The notes under the pieces are model-generated. The model was not told the origin of the DNA, did no database searches, and saw only the letters and a list, made by a program, of their open reading frames with translations. A stretch of DNA of 64,000 nucleotides from Mycobacterium sp. PSTR-4-N (GTDB lineage: Bacteria > Actinomycetota > Actinomycetes > Mycobacteriales > Mycobacteriaceae): contig NZ_JAKRFN010000004.1 of assembly GCF_022348085.1 (NCBI RefSeq), positions 1 through 64,000 of the forward strand. Reading direction: 5' to 3'. The position numbers and the translations under genes are program-made. How positions within the stretch are numbered: the first letter of the stretch is position 1; each line of letters begins with the position of its first letter. This document shows, one piece after another, positions 24,121 through 31,948 of the stretch.

Positions 24121-24524
24121 GTCTGCGGCTCCGACGGGACGCCCGAAGTCGGCGCGCGATACTCGTTGGAGTGTTTCACCGCGACGGTGTCAGCGCGCAG
24201 CACCCCGTCCTGACCCAGGATGCCGTCGACGACAGCATCCTGCCCCTCGCGAAACGTGTCGGGCAACGCCGTGTGCACCACGACGGGGACATCACCGTGC
24301 CCGTCGGCGATCCGGAACCGTGCTTCGCCGGCGCTCTCGTGAAGCGTGCCGGGCACCACGCGACCGCCCAGCCGGACGGCGTGTCCTGTGTTGGCCGTCG
24401 ACTGCGCGACCTCTGTCGGTGTCTTGTAGTAGACCAGCGTGCCGGAGAGTCCGGCTGTGACCAACAGCGCCACAACGGCGCCCGCGACCGCAAGCAAGAC
24501 GAGCATCGCGGGTCGCGGCCTCAT
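24117..24524 (-). CDS. ccmE: Haem chaperone CcmE
   Basis: The 135-aa protein has an N-terminal TM helix and an OB-fold domain (YYKTPTEVAQ, VRLGGRVVPGTLH, VVVHTALPDTFREGQ). The haem-binding site is AVKHSNEY, the HxxxY type in which His carries the covalent haem bond. The Cys variant seen in some other actinobacteria or archaea is not used here. The ATG overlaps the stop of ccmD. Confidence 0.92.
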   Translation of the reverse strand: MRPRPAMLVLLAVAGAVVALLVTAGLSGTLVYYKTPTEVAQSTANTGHAVRLGGRVVPGTLHESAGEARFRIADGHGDVPVVVHTALPDTFREGQDAVVDGILGQDGVLRADTVAVKHSNEYRAPTSGVPSEPQT

Positions 24525-24613
24525 CACGGTCGCTTCCGGGTGAACGCGACGAGCGCTGCGAACGTCGCCGCCGTGAGAGCCAGCCCGGTCAGCACCGCGG
24601 TCCAACCGGTCAT
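24524..24613 (-). CDS. ccmD: CcmD-like small membrane protein (29 aa)
   Basis: The ORF overlaps ccmC by 4 bp (ATGA) and ccmE by 1 bp. It encodes one TM helix followed by a basic end (FTRKRP), as in CcmD, which holds CcmC and CcmE together. Its position exactly between ccmC and ccmE is diagnostic, although such a short protein has little sequence signature. Confidence 0.75.
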   Translation of the reverse strand: MTGWTAVLTGLALTAATFAALVAFTRKRP

Positions 24614-25308
24614 CGCGCCACCGAGGCCACCGCGGAGGTGCCGCGGATCTGACCGTCGAGCGCAGCGAGGCGGCGTAAACCCAGCCACGTCGCGGCCAAG
24701 GTGAACGCGACCACGGCCAAGGCAAGGGTCGCGGCCATCATCCCGTCGATCGGCGGGTTCGCCGACGGGGCCAACAGAGTTGCCGGCTGGTGCAGCGATC
24801 GCCACCACACGACCGAGAAGTGAACCACGGGGATCACCGCTGCGGACACGATGCCGCACCAGGCGGCCCGTCGGCGGCCCCGCTCGTCGGCACCGAGATG
24901 GTGCAGTGCCAGGTATCCGCAATAGATCACACCCAGCAACGCGGTGCTCACCAGGCGCGGGTCCCACGCCCACCACACGCCCCACACGGCGCGACCCCAG
25001 ATGCTGCCGAGCGCGATGGTCAACGCGGTGAGCGGCACGCCGATCTCGGCGGCGACTCGGGCACGACGGTGCCACGAATCGTGGCCTGTGCGCAGGTATT
25101 GCGCCGATGCGACGAGAACGAGGAGGTAGCACAGGTAGGCAGTCCATGCCGCCGGCACGTGCAGGTACATCAACCGAGCGGCGTCACCCTGCATCTGATC
25201 AGGCGGGGCCACCAGCAGTCCGATCGTTGCGGCGGAGACGGCGCAGGCCGCCGCCGACCACCCGACGGCTCGCCGCGGCGACCCGCCGGGTACCGATTCT
25301 CTCACCAT
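24610..25308 (-). CDS. ccmC: Haem exporter/handling protein CcmC
   Basis: The 232-aa protein has six TM helices and a WWD motif (AVWGVWWAWDPRLVST) with flanking His (MYLHVPAAW, VVHFSVVWWRSLHQP). It loads haem onto CcmE. The start at 25308 follows AGGAGGGT. It is the first gene of the leftward operon and has a perfect SigF-type promoter 73 bp upstream. ccmA and ccmB, which form the ABC release step in standard System I, are not found beside it. Confidence 0.95.
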   Translation of the reverse strand: MVRESVPGGSPRRAVGWSAAACAVSAATIGLLVAPPDQMQGDAARLMYLHVPAAWTAYLCYLLVLVASAQYLRTGHDSWHRRARVAAEIGVPLTALTIALGSIWGRAVWGVWWAWDPRLVSTALLGVIYCGYLALHHLGADERGRRRAAWCGIVSAAVIPVVHFSVVWWRSLHQPATLLAPSANPPIDGMMAATLALAVVAFTLAATWLGLRRLAALDGQIRGTSAVASVAR

Positions 25309-25380
25309 GCCACCCTCCTGAGCGACGACCATCACGAGCGGGCACCGAAAGACACGACGCTGCCCGCGACCGAATGCCTG

Positions 25381-25405
25381 CTACCCCGAGGCCATCGCCT
25401 GAAAC
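25381..25405 (-). promoter_or_regulatory. SigF-type promoter for the ccm operon
   Basis: On the minus strand GTTT (25405-25402), a 15-bp spacer and GGGTAG (25386-25381) match the mycobacterial SigF consensus GTTT-N15-17-GGGTAT. The predicted leader to ccmC is about 65 nt. The promoter is arranged back to back with that of the cta operon. Confidence 0.75.
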
Positions 25406-25416
25406 GTTGCACTCAG

Positions 25417-25427
25417 GAAATTGTTGC
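25417..25427. promoter_or_regulatory. Recurrent palindrome, imperfect copy (site 3)
   Basis: GAAATTGTTGC (GCAACAATTTC on the minus strand) differs at one base from the copy at 47921. It lies between the two divergent SigF-type -35 elements, where a regulator could act on both. Confidence 0.35.
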
Positions 25428-25435
25428 GCGGCGGC

Positions 25436-25460
25436 GTTTACCTCCGATCTGCCGGGGTAG
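25436..25460 (+). promoter_or_regulatory. SigF-type promoter for the cta-qcr operon
   Basis: GTTT (25436-25439), a 15-bp spacer and GGGTAG (25455-25460) match the SigF consensus exactly apart from the last base. The start codon of ctaC is 29 bp downstream of the -10, giving a short leader. Confidence 0.78.
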
Positions 25461-25488
25461 ATCGGCCCGCGTCGTCGAGGAGGTGATC

Positions 25489-26523
25489 GTGGGCGCCGTG
25501 CGCAAGAGCGCGCGTGCCGTAACGGCTGCGGCCGTCGGTGCTGCGACGATGCTCGCCGTCGCGTGCTCGGACTCCTCGCCGTCCGCTCTGGATCCGGGCG
25601 GACCGCCATCCCGTCGCATCGAGCAACTCTGGTGGCTGCTGTTCTGGATCGCCGCGGTCGTCTGCGTGATCGTGGTGATCGGGGTCGTGCTCGTGGTGGC
25701 TCGCCGCCGACGGAAGAGCGACGTCGAACACTCCAACCCGACGACGTTCGTCCTGATCGCCGGCGCCGTGGCGCCGTTCGTGGTGCTGGCGACGGTCTAC
25801 GGCTTCGGTCTGCGGGACACGCTGGCGCTGAGTGAGCGTCCCTCGGGCGCGTCCGACTCGCCGCCGATCACGGTCGAGGTCATCGGGCACCAGTGGTGGT
25901 GGGAGGTGCGCTATCCCGGTCAGCCGGCCGTCACCGCCAACGAGATCCACATCCCCGTCGACACCGACGTCGAGGTCAAGCTGCGCACCGACGACGTCCT
26001 GCACAGCTTCTGGGTGCCGCAGCTGTCGGCGAAGACCGATCTCATCGCCGGACGCACCAACACGATGTGGCTCCGCGCCGATCGGGTCGGTACGTATCGC
26101 GGTCAATGCGCCGAGTACTGCGGGATGCAACACGCACACATGGCGTTCATGGTGGTCGCGCAACCACGGGCCGATTTCGACGCGTGGTTGCGTTGGGCGG
26201 GGGCGCCGGCCACGACGACGACCGATGCGCAGCGGCGCGGCGAGCAGGTTTTTCTCCAGACCGGGTGCGCTGCCTGTCATTCCATTCGGGGGACACCGGC
26301 AGACGGAGTGGTCGGGCCCGATCTGACCACCATCGGCGACCGCTGGAGCATCGGCGCCGGCACCCTGACCAATGACAACGAGCACCTGCGGCAGTGGATC
26401 ACCGATCCGCAGCAAGCCAAGCCCGGTAACGAGATGCCGCCGCAGGCCGTCGCGCCCGCCGACATGCCGGATCTGATCGCCTACCTGCGCTCGCTGCAGC
26501 CGTCCGATAGGGAGGCGCCGTGA
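25489..26523 (+). CDS. ctaC: caa3-type cytochrome c oxidase subunit II with fused cytochrome c
   Basis: The start GTG at 25489 has GAGGAGGT just upstream. A signal ends with lipobox LAVACSDSS, followed by two TM helices (about 45-70 and 85-105). The CuA domain has VIGHQWWWEVRYP, LHSFWVPQ and QCAEYCGMQHAHM carrying the copper ligands. A C-terminal class I cytochrome c follows, with GCAACHSI as haem site and MPPQAVAP near the Met ligand. The fusion accepts electrons directly and defines a caa3 oxidase. Canonical mycobacterial CtaC lacks this haem domain. The haem would be attached by the divergent Ccm system. Confidence 0.93.
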   Translation: MGAVRKSARAVTAAAVGAATMLAVACSDSSPSALDPGGPPSRRIEQLWWLLFWIAAVVCVIVVIGVVLVVARRRRKSDVEHSNPTTFVLIAGAVAPFVVLATVYGFGLRDTLALSERPSGASDSPPITVEVIGHQWWWEVRYPGQPAVTANEIHIPVDTDVEVKLRTDDVLHSFWVPQLSAKTDLIAGRTNTMWLRADRVGTYRGQCAEYCGMQHAHMAFMVVAQPRADFDAWLRWAGAPATTTTDAQRRGEQVFLQTGCAACHSIRGTPADGVVGPDLTTIGDRWSIGAGTLTNDNEHLRQWITDPQQAKPGNEMPPQAVAPADMPDLIAYLRSLQPSDREAP

Positions 26524-28457
26524 CCGCCGCTCCGCTGACCGAACGTACCGCGGACCGCGAGGAGATCGACGAACGTCTCGAAAAGCAATGGGGCGAACAA
26601 CATTCCCTGAAGACGTTCTTCACCTCCGTGGACCACAAGCGAGTCGGCCGACGGTACCTGGTGACCGCCTCGGCGTTCTTCGTCATCTCGGGCGTGCTGG
26701 CGATGTCGTTGCGGGCCCAGCTCGCGCGTCCGGAGTCCGACCTGGTGCCGCCGGGTGTGTTCAACCAGTTCTTCACCATGCACGGCACCTCGATGATCTT
26801 CCTGTTCGCCACGCCCATGCTGTTCGGGTTCGGGAATCTGCTCTTCCCCCTCATGCTCGGCACCCGGGACATGGCATTTCCGCGCCTGAATGCGTTCGGT
26901 TACTGGGTCTTTTTGTTCTCCGGCGTGATGATGTTCTCCAGCATGCTGGCCGGCAACGGGCCCAACGGTGGCTGGTTCGCCTACGTCCCGCTGACCACCG
27001 AGCCCTACTCGCCGGGGCTGGGTCTGGACGTGTACTCGCTGGGTCTGTTGTTCCTCGGGATCTCCACCACCTCGGGGGCGATCAACTTCATCGTGACCGC
27101 GCTCAAGATGCGCGCACCCGGAATGTCGATGAACAGGGTGCCGATCTTCGTCTGGGCGCTGGTGGCGACGTCGATGATGGTGGTCTTCGCTCTCCCGCCG
27201 CTGAACCTGGCCAATGCCCTGCTGTTCATGGATCGTCGGTTCGGCAGCCACTTCTTCGATCCGGCCAACGGCGGGAACGTTCTGCTGTGGCAACACTTGT
27301 TCTGGCTGTTCGGGCATCCCGACGTCTACATCATCGTGATGCCGGCCCTCGGCATCGTCTCGGCCATCATCCCGGTGTTCTCCCGGCGCGGCATCGTCGG
27401 CTACCCGCTGATCGTGCTCAGCGTCGTGACCATCGGCATCGTGTCCTTCGGCGTGTGGGTGCACCACATGTTCGCCACCGGACTGCCGCGGCTGTCGCTG
27501 AGCTTCTTCAGCGCGGCGAGCCTGCTGATCACCATCCCGTCCGGGGTCCAGATGTTCGCGTGGTTGGCGACGATGTGGCAGGGCAAGATCAAACTGCGCG
27601 CCCCGATGTTGTTCGCCGTGGGGTTCATCGTGGTGTTCGTCCTCGGCGGCGTCACCGGGGTGATGTTCGCGGTCGTCGCTTTCGATCAGCAGGTCACCGA
27701 CTCGTACTTCGTCGTGGCGCATTTCCACTATGTCCTCTTCGGCGGCGCCGTGTTCCCGATCATGGCCGGTTTGTTGTACTGGATGCCGAAGATCTCCGGG
27801 CGGATGTACCACGAGAAGGCGGCGGTGCTCGCTTTCTGGCTCGTGTTCATCGGCATGAATCTCACGTTCTTCCCCATGCACGTATCGGGGCTGCTCGGCA
27901 TGCCGCGCCGCATCTACACCTATCGGCCGCATCTCGGTTGGGATGTGTGGAATCTGTTGTCCAGCATCGGTTCTGCAGTTCTCGCGCTGGGTCTGGCACT
28001 CCTGCTCGGGGTGCTGGTCCACGCGATCCGGTACGGGCCCCCGGCTCCGCCCGATCCGTGGAACGGCGACACCCTCGAATGGGCCACCGCATCACCGCCG
28101 GATCACTACAACTTCGCCGTGCTCCCGCGCGTCTACAGCGCGCACCCGGTCTGGGACGAGCGCACCGCGAAGTCCATCGCCGACCCGGACCCCGAGCAGA
28201 TCCTCGACGAGTCCCGGATGACGGCGACCACCACCGAATTGGACGGCACGTTCGATCAAGCGATCGAGGTCGTCGAGGAGTCGGTCCGCCCGTTCCTCCT
28301 CGCCGTGGGCCTGCTCGTGTTCTTCCTCGGCATGCTCGTCGCGTGGTACTGGGTGGCGATCGTCGGTATCGGTGCGGTGTTCCTGACGCTGGCCGGTTGG
28401 CTGTGGCCGCCGGAGCGCAGCCCCCGTGAGGCCGGCGTCTCGGGAGGCAGTCGATGA
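26520..28457 (+). CDS. ctaD: Cytochrome c oxidase subunit I with fused C-terminal helices
   Basis: The 645-aa protein has twelve TM helices with the haem a and binuclear site ligands: TMHGTSMIF, WLFGHPDVYIIVMPALG (His-Tyr), VHHMFATG and VAHFHYVLFGG. The extra C-terminal 110 residues (VEESVRPFLLAVGLLVFFLG onward) add two helices that look like a fused subunit IV (CtaF-like). The GTG overlaps the ctaC stop. It pumps protons and reduces O2 at the inner membrane. Confidence 0.95.
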   Translation: MTAAPLTERTADREEIDERLEKQWGEQHSLKTFFTSVDHKRVGRRYLVTASAFFVISGVLAMSLRAQLARPESDLVPPGVFNQFFTMHGTSMIFLFATPMLFGFGNLLFPLMLGTRDMAFPRLNAFGYWVFLFSGVMMFSSMLAGNGPNGGWFAYVPLTTEPYSPGLGLDVYSLGLLFLGISTTSGAINFIVTALKMRAPGMSMNRVPIFVWALVATSMMVVFALPPLNLANALLFMDRRFGSHFFDPANGGNVLLWQHLFWLFGHPDVYIIVMPALGIVSAIIPVFSRRGIVGYPLIVLSVVTIGIVSFGVWVHHMFATGLPRLSLSFFSAASLLITIPSGVQMFAWLATMWQGKIKLRAPMLFAVGFIVVFVLGGVTGVMFAVVAFDQQVTDSYFVVAHFHYVLFGGAVFPIMAGLLYWMPKISGRMYHEKAAVLAFWLVFIGMNLTFFPMHVSGLLGMPRRIYTYRPHLGWDVWNLLSSIGSAVLALGLALLLGVLVHAIRYGPPAPPDPWNGDTLEWATASPPDHYNFAVLPRVYSAHPVWDERTAKSIADPDPEQILDESRMTATTTELDGTFDQAIEVVEESVRPFLLAVGLLVFFLGMLVAWYWVAIVGIGAVFLTLAGWLWPPERSPREAGVSGGSR

Positions 28458-29068
28458 CCGTCCACGAGAGCGCCATCAGTCGTCCGTCGACGTTCCTCGC
28501 CGAAGCGCCGGCCGGGCGCACCGTCGGCTGGTGGGGCATGGTCATGTTCGTCACCACGGAGGCAACCGTCTTCGCGGTGTTGCTGTCCAGTTACTTCTAC
28601 GTGCGTTTCCAGGTGGACACGTGGCCGCTGGGCGGGATCGAGCAACCGGAGCTGAGACGCCCGTTGATCATGACGGCGATCCTCCTGCCCAGCAGTCTTC
28701 CGGTGATGTGGGCCGAGCGCGGCATCCGCAAGGGACAGCTCTGGCGGCTGCGGCTCGGATTGCTCGCGACCCTGATCATGGGAGTGGCCTTCCTGATCCT
28801 GCAGGGTCTCGAATACTCGAGCAAACTCGAGAAGTTCACCTTCACCACCAATGTCTATGGTTCGTTCTTCTACACCATCACCGGGTTCCACGGCTTGCAC
28901 GTCACCGTCGGGCTGCTGATGGTCGGCTGGTTGCTGGCGGCCTCGCTGCGGGGCAGCTTCGGCTACCGCCGTCACGAACGGGTACGGCTGGCCGCGATCT
29001 ATTGGCACTTCGTCGACCTCGTGTGGGTGGCGATCCTGTTCACCATCTACCTGTCGGGGCGGCTCTAG
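28454..29068 (+). CDS. ctaE: Cytochrome c oxidase subunit III
   Basis: The 204-aa protein has five TM helices with conserved VTTEATVFAVLLSSYFYVR, LQGLEYSS, FYTITGFHGLHVTVGL and IYWHFVDLVWV. These match COX3. It overlaps ctaD by 4 bp and ends directly before the next ORF. It stabilises the oxidase core. Confidence 0.93.
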   Translation: MTVHESAISRPSTFLAEAPAGRTVGWWGMVMFVTTEATVFAVLLSSYFYVRFQVDTWPLGGIEQPELRRPLIMTAILLPSSLPVMWAERGIRKGQLWRLRLGLLATLIMGVAFLILQGLEYSSKLEKFTFTTNVYGSFFYTITGFHGLHVTVGLLMVGWLLAASLRGSFGYRRHERVRLAAIYWHFVDLVWVAILFTIYLSGRL

Positions 29069-29467
29069 ATGGCCGAGACGACTGATCGAAAGCGCCCGTT
29101 GGTGGGTGCGCTGTGGATGTGGTTCGCCGCGATCGGCGGGGCGGTCGCATGGGCGGTTCATCTGGGTTCGTCGTGGGGGATGACCGAAACCGTCTGTCTC
29201 GGTGGGCATTCGACCGTGGGCGAACTGCCGCTGAAGATCGCGGTCGCACTGTCGACACTGATCCCGCTGGCAGTGTGCCTCACCTCATTGGGCGCAGCGT
29301 GGTGGATGCGACGCCACACCGGCCCGAGCCACCTCGACATCAGTACCGAGCGCGCGGGACGCGCTCACCTGGTGGCCGGTATCGGTCTGTGGGCCAACCT
29401 TCTGTTCGCCGCGATCATCGTCTTCGACGGTGTCGCCCTGTTGGTGTTCTCGCCATGTCAGGCGTAG
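29069..29467 (+). CDS. Four-helix membrane protein in the oxidase operon
   Basis: The ATG follows the ctaE stop with no gap. The 132-aa protein has about four TM helices (ALWMWFAAIGGAVAWAVHLG; KIAVALSTLIPLAVCLTSLG; GLWANLLFAAIIVFDGVALL). A single His is embedded in the first helix. The family is not recognised. It overlaps ctaG by 13 bp and is likely an assembly or accessory subunit. Confidence 0.65.
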   Translation: MAETTDRKRPLVGALWMWFAAIGGAVAWAVHLGSSWGMTETVCLGGHSTVGELPLKIAVALSTLIPLAVCLTSLGAAWWMRRHTGPSHLDISTERAGRAHLVAGIGLWANLLFAAIIVFDGVALLVFSPCQA

Positions 29468-30342
29468 CTCGCGAGGCCGTGCTGGCTCACAGCGCCGCGC
29501 AGCCCGGTGAAGCGTGGTCGATGATGGCGACGATCGTCGTCTTATGCGGGCTCGCGGCCCTCTACGGGTGCGGTGTACAGAATCTGTGGCAGCGCCGCGG
29601 TACGGGGGCCGTCATCTCGGTGCCGAGGGCTGTCGGATTCGGTCTCGGGCTGGCCGCCATCGGGGCTGCGGACAGTTCGCCGGTCGCGGAGTTCGCGGCC
29701 GGCTCCTTCGCCGGCCACATGGCGCAGCACATGCTGCTCGTGGTCGTCGTCGGCCCCCTGCTGGGCGCAGGGGGAGCAGCGCTGCCGCTGTCTCTCGCCC
29801 TGCCGCGCCGGCTGCGCCGTGTCGTCAACCGCTACCGAGCCGCGCCGTTCGCGCGGTGGCTGCGTCGGCCGGCCCACAGACTCGTGGCCGGCGGGCTGGT
29901 GTTCACCGGCGTCCTCTGGGTGTGGCACCTGCCGTCGATGTTCGCCTTCGCCGAACGCGTCGAGGTGGTTCACGCGGTGGAGCACCTGTCGTTCGTGGTG
30001 ATCGCGTGGATGTTGTGGGCCGCGGTGCTCAGCCCCGACCGTCATCGTCTCACCGGACCGCTCGGTTTTCTCCTCCTGTTCGGGGTCGGGATGACCAGCG
30101 CCGCGCTCGGAGCGGTCCTGACGTTCGCGCCGCAACCGCTGTATCCGTCGGTGGTCTACGGCACCGCCGACCCGTTGGCCGATCAACAGCTCGCCGGGCT
30201 CGTCATGTGGATCCCGATGGATGTCGTCCTGCTGGGTTTCGCCGTGCATGCTTTCGGTCGCTGGCTGACAGGCATGGACGGGGGCTCGTCGCGTGACGAG
30301 GTCCTGGTGCGTCCCGGCCCGGTTCCCGAGGGGATCTCATGA
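29455..30342 (+). CDS. ctaG: CtaG (caa3-type) oxidase assembly protein
   Basis: The 295-aa polytopic protein carries the caa3_CtaG signature: HMAQHMLLVVVVGPLLGAGG, VWHLPSMF and VEHLSFVVIAWMLWAAV. His-rich helices fit a role in copper delivery to the oxidase. It overlaps the preceding gene and the following cytochrome c gene (ATGA). This family differs from the Cox11-type CtaG. Confidence 0.88.
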   Translation: MSGVAREAVLAHSAAQPGEAWSMMATIVVLCGLAALYGCGVQNLWQRRGTGAVISVPRAVGFGLGLAAIGAADSSPVAEFAAGSFAGHMAQHMLLVVVVGPLLGAGGAALPLSLALPRRLRRVVNRYRAAPFARWLRRPAHRLVAGGLVFTGVLWVWHLPSMFAFAERVEVVHAVEHLSFVVIAWMLWAAVLSPDRHRLTGPLGFLLLFGVGMTSAALGAVLTFAPQPLYPSVVYGTADPLADQQLAGLVMWIPMDVVLLGFAVHAFGRWLTGMDGGSSRDEVLVRPGPVPEGIS

Positions 30343-31094
30343 CGACATGGACGCGCGTGGCGCGGTGCCTGGCGGCGGTGGCACTCACCGCAGGGTGTTC
30401 GTCGTATCAACCGCCACCGGAGCCGAAACCCGAAGTGCCGCAGGGAACCCACGATGTCGGACGCAGCCTCTACGCGCAGACCTGCGCCGGCTGCCACGGA
30501 CCGACCGCCGAGGGTACGGACCGCGGTCCCTCGCTGGCCGATGTCGGCAGCGCGTCCGTCGACTTCCAACTCGGCACCGGCCGCATGCCGCTGGGCCCCC
30601 AGGAGTCCTACCGTTCCGAACACCAGGAGGCGAAGCTGAGCCAGGACCAGATCGACGCTGTGGTCGGGTATCTCGCCGATCTTCACCCCGGCGGGCCGCC
30701 GATCCCCCGAGTGGAGCCGCGCGACGTGCAACGAGGCCGCAAGCTGTTCGCCCAGAACTGCGCAGCATGTCACTCGGCAGGTGGCACCGGAGGTGCGCTG
30801 ACCGACGGACATCACGCACCGGACCTCCGAAAAGCCACTGCCACCCAGGTGGGGGAGGCGATCAGGGTCGGTCCGGGCTTCATGCCCGCCTTCCCGCCCA
30901 GTGTTCTGAACCCGCGCGATGTCGACGCGATCGCCGCCTACGTGGGCACGCTCGCCGACAGGGGAGAGGACCTCGACAAGGGCGGCGCGAGCCTTGGCCG
31001 CATCGGTCCGATGACAGAGGGACTGCTCGCGCTGGGAGTCGGAATCCCCCTGCTGCTGATCGTGTCTCGTCGACTGGGGAGCAGATCCCGATGA
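30339..31094 (+). CDS. Dihaem cytochrome c lipoprotein with C-terminal anchor (QcrC-like)
   Basis: The 251-aa protein has lipobox LTAGCSSYQ and two class I cytochrome c domains with CAGCHGPT and CAACHSAG haem motifs. It ends in a TM helix (GLLALGVGIPLLLIVSR). The layout is that of the mycobacterial QcrC subunit (two haems and a C-terminal anchor). It would bridge the cytochrome b complex to the caa3 oxidase. It overlaps the Rieske gene by 4 bp. Confidence 0.9.
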   Translation: MTTWTRVARCLAAVALTAGCSSYQPPPEPKPEVPQGTHDVGRSLYAQTCAGCHGPTAEGTDRGPSLADVGSASVDFQLGTGRMPLGPQESYRSEHQEAKLSQDQIDAVVGYLADLHPGGPPIPRVEPRDVQRGRKLFAQNCAACHSAGGTGGALTDGHHAPDLRKATATQVGEAIRVGPGFMPAFPPSVLNPRDVDAIAAYVGTLADRGEDLDKGGASLGRIGPMTEGLLALGVGIPLLLIVSRRLGSRSR

Positions 31095-31948
31095 GCCCGG
31101 TCGACAAGGACACCGACCGGCCGCACGTCGCGATCGTGGCGTCGTTCGGGGTCTCGGTGGCCGCCGCGATCTGCTTCGCCGCCGCGTACACGCTGAACTG
31201 GTCCACCCAGGTGCTCGGCGGCGCACTCGCCGTGGGGTTCGGCGGCATCGCAGTCGGACTGACCGTGTGGGCGCGTCACCTGACGGGCCAGGGAGGTTAC
31301 GTCGAAGAGCACGAGGGGTTCTCCTCGCCGCCCCGCCAGACCGACGCGGCGGTCGAGCAACTCAGCGAGATCGCTCACCCGCACCGGCGTGGGCTGCTCG
31401 CGCTGCTGGCGCTGGCCGCCACCTCACTGGGTGCGGCAGCGCTGTTCCCGCTGCGGTCGCTGATGCAGCCGCGGGGCGAACACCCGGCCCGACAGCTGGG
31501 GAGAACGGTGTGGCGCACCGGCCCGATCCGCCTCGTCGATGCCGAGAAGCGTCCCGTACGCATCGACGACGTCACCGACGAAACCATGATCACCGTCTTC
31601 CCCGAAGGTCACACAGAAGGGGGTGACGTTCCGGCATTCGTGGTACGGATCGCGCCATCACGGTTCATGTCGCCACCACCGGGCGGAACTGTCGACGGTG
31701 TCGTCGCCTACTCGCTGCTGTGCACCCACGCCGGCTGTCCGGTCAGCATGTACGAGCAGTCGACGGGACGGATGCTGTGCCCGTGTCACCAATCCGTGTT
31801 CGATCTCCTCTCGGGTGGCCGAGCAGTGCAGGGACCAGCCGCGCGAGGGCTGCCCGGACTGCCCATCGCCGTCGACGAGGACGGGTTCCTCTACGGCACA
31901 GATGATTTCACCGGGCCGCCAGGCGCAGGCTACTGGAGCAGGCCATGA
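31091..31948 (+). CDS. qcrA: Rieske iron-sulfur protein (QcrA-like)
   Basis: The 285-aa protein has N-terminal helices (two near 13-60 and one near 98-115) and a C-terminal Rieske domain with CTHAGCPVSMY and CPCHQSVFDLLSGG, the ligands of the 2Fe-2S cluster. It oxidises quinol and reduces cytochrome c as part of the b complex. The three-helix arrangement is actinobacterial. It is shorter than canonical mycobacterial QcrA. Confidence 0.92.
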   Translation: MSPVDKDTDRPHVAIVASFGVSVAAAICFAAAYTLNWSTQVLGGALAVGFGGIAVGLTVWARHLTGQGGYVEEHEGFSSPPRQTDAAVEQLSEIAHPHRRGLLALLALAATSLGAAALFPLRSLMQPRGEHPARQLGRTVWRTGPIRLVDAEKRPVRIDDVTDETMITVFPEGHTEGGDVPAFVVRIAPSRFMSPPPGGTVDGVVAYSLLCTHAGCPVSMYEQSTGRMLCPCHQSVFDLLSGGRAVQGPAARGLPGLPIAVDEDGFLYGTDDFTGPPGAGYWSRP

